Below are positions 5,454-9,431 of a DNA stretch of 9,431 nucleotides, in pieces. The notes under the pieces are model-generated. The model was not told the origin of the DNA, did no database searches, and was given only the letters and a program-made list of their open reading frames with translations. Source of the DNA: Flavobacteriales bacterium (GTDB lineage: Bacteria; Bacteroidota; Bacteroidia; Flavobacteriales; BACL11); assembly GCA_002728175.1 (NCBI GenBank), contig PBVH01000010.1:5950-15380 (forward strand). The letters run 5' to 3'. The stretch's first letter is position 1, and each line of letters opens with the position of its first letter. Position numbers and translations under genes: made by a program.

Positions 5454-8400
5454 GAAGATTTAACAATCGTTGTTGGTGGTGGAAGTTTTGATTCAGAGAT
5501 TACATGGGATATCACTGATGCAAGTGGTGCTTCACTTGTTGCAGGTCCCTTAACTGCTGGAACATATAATTTCACTATTGCATCTGGATGTTATGACTTT
5601 CAAATGTATGACTCTTGGGGAGATGGATGGAATGGAGGTACATACCTCATTACAGACCAAACTTCAGGATTTGTATATGCGACAGGATCTTTAGCTGCTG
5701 GTTCTTATGGGATGGATGTAGTATGTTGGCCTAGTGCACCTGCGTGTACGGACAATGAGCTAACATTAAACATGACAGACTCATGGGGCGATGGATGGAA
5801 TGGTAACGTCTGGAATCTTTATGATCAATCAGGCGCTGTCGTTGGAACAGCTTCTCTAGCCACTGGAACTGCTGGAACAGAAACTTTCTGTATTCCAGAT
5901 GGTTGCTTTACATGGGACTGTGACGGTGGTTCGTTTCAATCTGAAGTTGGCTGGACTTTAACAGATGCAGCCGGAGTAGTATTAGCTACAGGAGGTGCTC
6001 CTGCAAATGGGACACTTTCGTTGAATACTACATGTACTTCAGGATGTACAGATCCACTAGCTAACAACTATGATCCAACGGCAAATTTTGATGATGGTTC
6101 TTGTAATTATGCACCTTGTGCAGCTGCAACTCCTTATCATCAAGATTTCAACACTGGTGCATTACCAGTTGGAACTTGCGTACCTAACCAATGGGCGCTT
6201 TCTGCTACAACAGGAGGTCCTTGGGTATTTGCAGGAAATCCTGGTTATGCTGCTTCAAGTAATGGAAGAACTTCAGGTGAATATGCTTGGATAGATTTTT
6301 CTGGTACTGATGCTGGTGTTGTAATGGAAGTAGAGAATGTTGATATGTCAACATTAGCAACTCCAACTTTAGGTTTCGATTACTTTAGTGACTTAGGAAC
6401 ATACACTTTAACAGGTGCTCCTAATATCATGCATGTAGAGTATTTGGATACTGCTGGTGCTTGGGTTATACTTGCTTCTCTGCAAGTTGATACTGCAGGA
6501 TGGAACTCTTATTATTTCTCATTAAACTCAGCTGAAGCTGCTGCACAAGAGTGGAGATTTAGAGGTGAATCTGGTGGTGCTTCAAATGATTTTTACAATG
6601 ATCTATTATTAGATGATGTGAAATTTATGGAAGCTCCAGTTTATGGTTGTACAGATCCGTTTGCTGCTAATTACGATCCAAATGCAACTGCTGATGATGG
6701 TTCTTGTAGCTATCCTGGTTGTACAGATCCAAATGCAATAAACTATGATCCTGGTGCAAATACAGATGATGGTTCATGTATATATCCACAGTGTAATGCT
6801 TTAGATTTCTGTGAAGATTTTGAAGCAGGAGATTTAACACTTAATGGATGGACTACACTATCTGGTGCTCAATCAGGTGTTTCTTTAACTACTGTTAATG
6901 CAATTGCTGATACTGTTAGTTTAGAGTTCACAGGTGGTTCTGTATCTTGGGGTGTAACTCCAATTGATGAAGCTGCTGCATATGCTTACACAGACTATGT
7001 TTCTAGTGCAACTATTTGTTTAGATCTTTCAGCTTCAACTGGTGTTGTTGCTCTTGAATTTGATTTATCTTTAGTGTCTGGATTTTCTTCTGCGTATTCA
7101 TGGAACAGAGTTAAGGTAAATGGTACTGTTTTAGCAGATAATGCTGGTAACACATCATATAATAACACTAACTTTACTTCAGGTTTAGTTTCTTATGATT
7201 TAAGTGCATATGCTGGACAATCTCAAGTTTATGTAACTTTTGAAGCTTCTTGTAAATACAGTACTGCATGGGGATCAGGTACTTCAGCAAACTTTGTGCT
7301 TGTTGATAATGTATGTGCATTCAATGTTAATCCATGTACTTACTATGGCGTTTCATTAGACTATGCGTTTGATGCATCGTGTAATGGTGGTGCTGATGGT
7401 CAAGCAAGTATTTCTGTTACAGGATTAGACGCTTCGTCTACTTACTCAAATTCATTTAGCTGGACTGATGCTTCAGGAAATGTTGTTGCTACAACTGCTT
7501 CTGTTACAGGTTTAGCTGCAGGTACTTACGCTGCTACTGTTTCAGATTCTATTAATGGTTGTATTGCAACTACTTCAGTAACTATTGGTGAGCCTAATGC
7601 AATTGTTGCATCTGGTGTTGTAGTTAATGCAACATCTCCAATTAATTCAAATGGATCAGTTAATTTATCTCCTTCTGGAGGTTCACCTTGTTTTACAGGT
7701 GTTGCTGATACATTAGATACTTGGGATGGAACAACTGAATATGTTTGGAGTGGAGTAGCTAATGGTTTAACTCATTACTTTGATATCACTGCTGTTAATG
7801 CATCAGGAATCGTAGGTTTTGAAGTTAAAGGAGTATACGCTGCTGCTGGAAATATTGAGGTATGGACTCGTTCAGGTTCAGCTGATGGTTATACAACTGA
7901 TGCTGCTGGTTGGACATTAAATACTTCTATTCCTAATACTGCTGCTGTAAATGGTGTAACAGTTTACGTTCCACTAATTACACCTGTAGGTATGGAAGCA
8001 GGAGACGTTACAGGATTTGCTATTCATACTCCTGGTGATTCATACTATACTTTGAATTCAATGAACCCATTCTCTGGTGTTCATGCAAGTGATGCTAATT
8101 TAGAGGTTTCACCTGGTTTAATTGATGCTAATGGTCCTGCTTTCGGAGGTGCTAATCTTAGTGGTGGACCAAATGGAGCTAGAGGATTTAGTGGTTATGT
8201 TCATTATACTGCCCCTTCTTATTCTTTCCTATGGTCAACTGGTGCAACTACACAAAATGTATCAGGTTTAGGAATGGGTCCAGTTTCAGTTGATATTACT
8301 GATTGTAATGGTTGTGTTGGAACATGGACAGGCTTCATTGCTGCTAGTGTTGATTCAGGATGTACTGATGCAAATGCATCTAACTATGACCCAACTGCTA

Positions 8401-9431
8401 ATACAGATGATGGTTCATGTTTATACCCTGGATGTATTGATACATTAGCTCAAAACTATGACCCTACTGCAAATGTGGATGATGGTTCATGTACTTATTC
8501 ATGTCAATATTATGGATATGATGATGCTGTAACTATTCATGCATTTATTGATTTATTTGCTACTGAAGGTTCATGGCAATTAATTGATTCTAATGGTGAT
8601 ACTATTGGAGCTGTTGCTGCTGGTGATATGACTACATCTGCACTTTACACTACTGAATTATGTGTAAATAATGGATGTTATCAATTATATTTCCAAGATT
8701 CATTTGGAGATGGTTGGTCAGACTTTAATGGTACTCAAGGATGGATTGCTGCAATTGATTCAGACGGAGATACTCTATCATATGATATAGTAACTGGAAC
8801 TGGAGGCGTTGCAACTGTTTCTGTTGGTGGAGGTTCATGTATATATGGTTGTACTGACCCTATCGCAGTTAACTATGATCCAAATGCTACAAATGATGAT
8901 GGCTCATGTGCATACTGTACTGATAATTTCCTTACACTAAATATGTATGATTCATTTGGTGACGGATGGAATGGTAACGTGTTTACTATGTCTGATTCAA
9001 ATGGTGTTGCTTTAGTAAGTGCTACTTTAGCTACAGGATCATTTGGTTCTCAAACTGTTTGTTTACCAGATGGTTGTTACCCTATTTCTTGTGATGGTGG
9101 TGCATGGCAAACTGAGGTTACTTGGGAGCTAGTTGATGCTTCTGGTGCTTTAGTTATGACTGGAGGTGCTCCTTACACAGGATCAATTTGTTTACCAGCA
9201 ACAGCTGGTTGTACAGACGCAACAGCATGTAATTTCGATGCATCAGCTAACGTTGATGATGGTAGTTGTGATTTCTCATGCTATGGATGTACAGATTCAA
9301 CAGCTTTAAATTATGATCCAACATCTACTTTAGATGATGGTTCATGTATTTACTGTTCACTATCAGCTTCAACTACTGTTGTTGATGAGAGTGCTGCAGG
9401 AGCTGGTGATGGAGCTGTAGACTTAACAGTT
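5361..9431 (+). CDS. Giant secreted modular repeat protein with SprB-like, MAM-like and GCTDP...DDGSC repeats (partial)
   Basis: One open frame of 1357 codons, without a stop, running off the right edge. The start is the first ATG after an in-frame TAA at 5355. Residues 1-31 look like a signal peptide: KNPKK, then a hydrophobic stretch, then TLA before E32. Order after it: half-module pairs (about 38-226), 21-residue repeat 1 (228-248), MAM/jelly-roll-like region (about 249-428, ending in LLLDDVKF), repeats 2-3 (429-473), a second jelly-roll-like region (about 474-660), SprB-like repeat (662-743), a split SprB-like repeat with inserted domain (744-999), repeats 4-5, a third half-module pair (about 1065-1160), repeat 6, a fourth pair, repeats 7-8 (to 1329). 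Such proteins are usually exported by type IX secretion and act at the cell surface in adhesion, gliding or binding of polymers. The sorting domain that would prove this is not in the window. No catalytic motif was recognised. Confidence 0.93.
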   Translation, partial: METSYEKNPKKLLGCLMALAMVFFSTSSTLAEDLTIVVGGGSFDSEITWDITDASGASLVAGPLTAGTYNFTIASGCYDFQMYDSWGDGWNGGTYLITDQTSGFVYATGSLAAGSYGMDVVCWPSAPACTDNELTLNMTDSWGDGWNGNVWNLYDQSGAVVGTASLATGTAGTETFCIPDGCFTWDCDGGSFQSEVGWTLTDAAGVVLATGGAPANGTLSLNTTCTSGCTDPLANNYDPTANFDDGSCNYAPCAAATPYHQDFNTGALPVGTCVPNQWALSATTGGPWVFAGNPGYAASSNGRTSGEYAWIDFSGTDAGVVMEVENVDMSTLATPTLGFDYFSDLGTYTLTGAPNIMHVEYLDTAGAWVILASLQVDTAGWNSYYFSLNSAEAAAQEWRFRGESGGASNDFYNDLLLDDVKFMEAPVYGCTDPFAANYDPNATADDGSCSYPGCTDPNAINYDPGANTDDGSCIYPQCNALDFCEDFEAGDLTLNGWTTLSGAQSGVSLTTVNAIADTVSLEFTGGSVSWGVTPIDEAAAYAYTDYVSSATICLDLSASTGVVALEFDLSLVSGFSSAYSWNRVKVNGTVLADNAGNTSYNNTNFTSGLVSYDLSAYAGQSQVYVTFEASCKYSTAWGSGTSANFVLVDNVCAFNVNPCTYYGVSLDYAFDASCNGGADGQASISVTGLDASSTYSNSFSWTDASGNVVATTASVTGLAAGTYAATVSDSINGCIATTSVTIGEPNAIVASGVVVNATSPINSNGSVNLSPSGGSPCFTGVADTLDTWDGTTEYVWSGVANGLTHYFDITAVNASGIVGFEVKGVYAAAGNIEVWTRSGSADGYTTDAAGWTLNTSIPNTAAVNGVTVYVPLITPVGMEAGDVTGFAIHTPGDSYYTLNSMNPFSGVHASDANLEVSPGLIDANGPAFGGANLSGGPNGARGFSGYVHYTAPSYSFLWSTGATTQNVSGLGMGPVSVDITDCNGCVGTWTGFIAASVDSGCTDANASNYDPTANTDDGSCLYPGCIDTLAQNYDPTANVDDGSCTYSCQYYGYDDAVTIHAFIDLFATEGSWQLIDSNGDTIGAVAAGDMTTSALYTTELCVNNGCYQLYFQDSFGDGWSDFNGTQGWIAAIDSDGDTLSYDIVTGTGGVATVSVGGGSCIYGCTDPIAVNYDPNATNDDGSCAYCTDNFLTLNMYDSFGDGWNGNVFTMSDSNGVALVSATLATGSFGSQTVCLPDGCYPISCDGGAWQTEVTWELVDASGALVMTGGAPYTGSICLPATAGCTDATACNFDASANVDDGSCDFSCYGCTDSTALNYDPTSTLDDGSCIYCSLSASTTVVDESAAGAGDGAVDLTV
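5475..5739 (+). repeat. Half-module pair 1 (E-x-x-W half, then DSWGDGW half)
   Basis: Residues 39-131. The first half has GGGSF...Glu46-x-x-Trp49-x-[IL]-x-D followed by an Ala/Gly-rich turn. The second has MYDSWGDGWNG at 82-92. Both halves recur three more times downstream in the same protein. The acidic Gly/Trp loop could bind calcium or carbohydrate, but no ligand can be named from sequence. Confidence 0.6.
5745..6104 (+). repeat. Long module copy A (DSWGDGW half, E-x-x-W half, GCTD repeat 1)
   Basis: Residues 129-248 run CTDN...LTLNMTDSWGDGWNGNV, CIPDGC, CDGGSF...Glu195-x-x-Trp198, ATGGAP, then the first 21-residue repeat. The same order and nearly the same length recur at 8916-9269, with 17 consecutive identical bases (5793-5809 and 8964-8980). 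It is an internal duplication of a 118-120-residue unit. Confidence 0.8.
6042..6104 (+). repeat. 21-residue Cys/Asp repeat 1
   Basis: Residues 228-248: GCTDP, NNYDPTAN, FDDGSC. All eight copies are 63 nt with Cys at positions 2 and 21 and a near-constant NYDP centre and DDGSC end. The paired cysteines suggest a disulfide within each unit and the acidic tail a cation site, both inferred. Confidence 0.9.
6105..6644 (+). other. MAM/jelly-roll-like domain of the giant protein
   Basis: Residues 249-428. It opens with YHQDFNTGALP, has GEYAWIDFSG in the middle and ends FYNDLLLDDVKF. This is the usual layout of bacterial MAM-like or concanavalin-like beta-sandwich regions in secreted Bacteroidota proteins: an N-terminal DF(N/E)...LP, a strand with YAW-DFSG, and a C-terminal acidic DDV strand. 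Binding role inferred only. Confidence 0.55.
6645..6779 (+). repeat. 21-residue Cys/Asp repeats 2 and 3 (tandem)
   Basis: Residues 429-449 and 453-473, separated by three residues (SYP). Both keep GCTDP at the start, NYDP in the centre and DDGSC at the end. Confidence 0.9.
6780..7343 (+). other. Second jelly-roll-like region of the giant protein
   Basis: Residues 474-661. It begins ALDFCEDFEAGDL, resembling the start of the first MAM-like region, and ends FVLVDNVCAF, an acidic DNV strand like DDV. The middle is Ser/Thr/Ala-rich with beta-type alternation and Cys residues near 556 and 634. Likely a ligand-binding beta-sandwich, by analogy. Confidence 0.45.
7344..7589 (+). other. SprB-like repeat 1
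   Basis: Residues 662-743, 82 residues. The layout matches the SprB repeat family (PF13573): CNGGADGQASISVTGL, then SFSWTDASG, then VTGLAAGTYAATVSDS, then NGCIATTSVTIGEP. The family is named for the gliding adhesin SprB but occurs in many type IX-secreted surface proteins, so gliding cannot be concluded. Confidence 0.75.
7590..8357 (+). other. SprB-like repeat 2, split by an inserted domain (7692-8219)
   Basis: The front half (residues 744-777) reads INSNGSVNLSPSGGSPC. The back half (954-999) reads YSFLWSTGATTQNVSGLG, then VSVDITDCNGC. Joined, they make one ordinary SprB repeat of about 80 residues, similar to the 82 of repeat 1. Between them sit 176 residues with a different character (FDITAVNA, IVGFEVKGVY, EVWTRSGSADGY, AGWTL, GARGFSGYVHY), resembling a beta-sandwich module I associate with other Bacteroidota surface proteins but cannot name. 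Confidence 0.6.
8358..8492 (+). repeat. 21-residue Cys/Asp repeats 4 and 5 (tandem)
   Basis: Residues 1000-1020 and 1024-1044, with a three-residue spacer (LYP) as between repeats 2 and 3. Repeat 5 is divergent at its start (GCIDT in place of GCTDP) but keeps both cysteines and NYDP. Confidence 0.88.
8538..8840 (+). repeat. Half-module pair 3 (E-x-x-W half, then DSFGDGW half)
   Basis: Residues 1060-1160. Glu1069-x-x-Trp1072-QLID is followed by NNGCYQLYFQDSFGDGW with Trp1119. This has the same half order as pair 1 and the opposite order to copies A and B. After the Trp the usual NG is replaced by a short insertion (SDFNG). Confidence 0.6.
8847..8909 (+). repeat. 21-residue Cys/Asp repeat 6
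   Basis: Residues 1163-1183: GCTDP, VNYDPNAT, NDDGSC. It is a single copy placed between half-module pair 3 and long module copy B. Confidence 0.9.
8916..9269 (+). repeat. Long module copy B (duplicate of 5745-6104)
   Basis: Residues 1186-1303 run CTDN, LTLNMYDSFGDGWNGNV, CLPDGC, CDGGAW...Glu1252-x-x-Trp1255, MTGGAP, then 21-residue repeat 7. Order and length match copy A (118 against 120 residues) although the copies lie about 3.2 kb apart. Confidence 0.8.
9207..9347 (+). repeat. 21-residue Cys/Asp repeats 7 and 8 (tandem)
   Basis: Residues 1283-1303 and 1309-1329, with a five-residue spacer (DFSCY). Repeat 7 is unusual: NYDP is NFDA and a third cysteine appears in TACNF, while the spacer contributes a further cysteine, so these two extra cysteines might pair. 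The open frame continues past repeat 8 to the window edge. Confidence 0.88.

Noticed and set aside
5372..6294. ORFs at 5372-5575 (minus) and 6070-6294 (plus, shifted frame)
   Set aside because: Both are shadows inside the 1357-codon frame of the giant protein, which is uninterrupted here.
6042..9347. Regularly recurring 63-nt units as a CRISPR array
   Set aside because: The units are in one reading frame, vary at third codon positions, and are separated by coding domains of very unequal length. They are protein repeats.
5361..9431. Frameshift or pseudogene in the giant ORF
   Set aside because: I read the frame codon by codon from 5361 to 9431 and found no stop and no break in motif phase. 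It is open only because the window ends.

Overview
The window looks like chromosome of a low-GC marine Bacteroidota, most likely flavobacterial. The evidence is the AT-rich sequence, gene starts mostly without clear Shine-Dalgarno sites, promoter cores of the Bacteroidota type (TAnnTTTG), an E. coli-like but rearranged phenylacetate gene set, and a very large secreted repeat protein with SprB-type and Cys/Asp-rich modules of the kind common in gliding, type IX-secreting bacteria. The lineage is inferred from these traits; there is no marker gene in the window.

Positions 1-4984 hold a phenylacetate (PAA) catabolism locus. Reading leftward on the minus strand from 3836: paaA, paaB, paaC, paaD (the phenylacetyl-CoA epoxidase core and its Fe-S maturation factor), then paaG (ring-epoxide isomerase) and the first 208 codons of a 3-hydroxyacyl-CoA dehydrogenase (paaH type) that runs off the left edge. 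Genes abut or overlap (paaB/paaC touch, paaC/paaD overlap by 14 nt, paaG/paaH share ATGA), so this is one operon. paaE, the reductase that feeds electrons to PaaA, is transcribed the other way from 3923. The 86-bp divergent region carries two identical 12-bp elements in mirror image, each containing a TAnnTTTG promoter core. Together these genes make phenylacetyl-CoA 1,2-epoxide, convert it to the oxepin, and carry out a later beta-oxidation step. The ligase, ring-cleavage enzyme PaaZ and thiolase are not in view.

Positions 4985-5360 are non-coding as far as can be seen: a 15-bp hairpin followed by T5 that probably terminates paaE, then an AT-rich leader with several inverted repeats, a 10-bp hairpin with a T5 tail, and two copies of a 12-nt direct repeat just before the next gene.

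Positions 5361-9431 are one uninterrupted reading frame (1357 codons, open at the right edge) for a secreted modular protein. It has a signal peptide, four DSWGDGW-type modules, eight copies of a 21-residue GCTDP...NYDP...DDGSC repeat, two MAM/jelly-roll-like regions, and two SprB-like repeats. The second SprB repeat appears to be split by an inserted domain of about 176 residues. Its C-terminus, where a type IX sorting domain would be expected, is outside the window. Nothing links it functionally to the PAA genes. I see no mobile element, tRNA, rRNA or CRISPR array.
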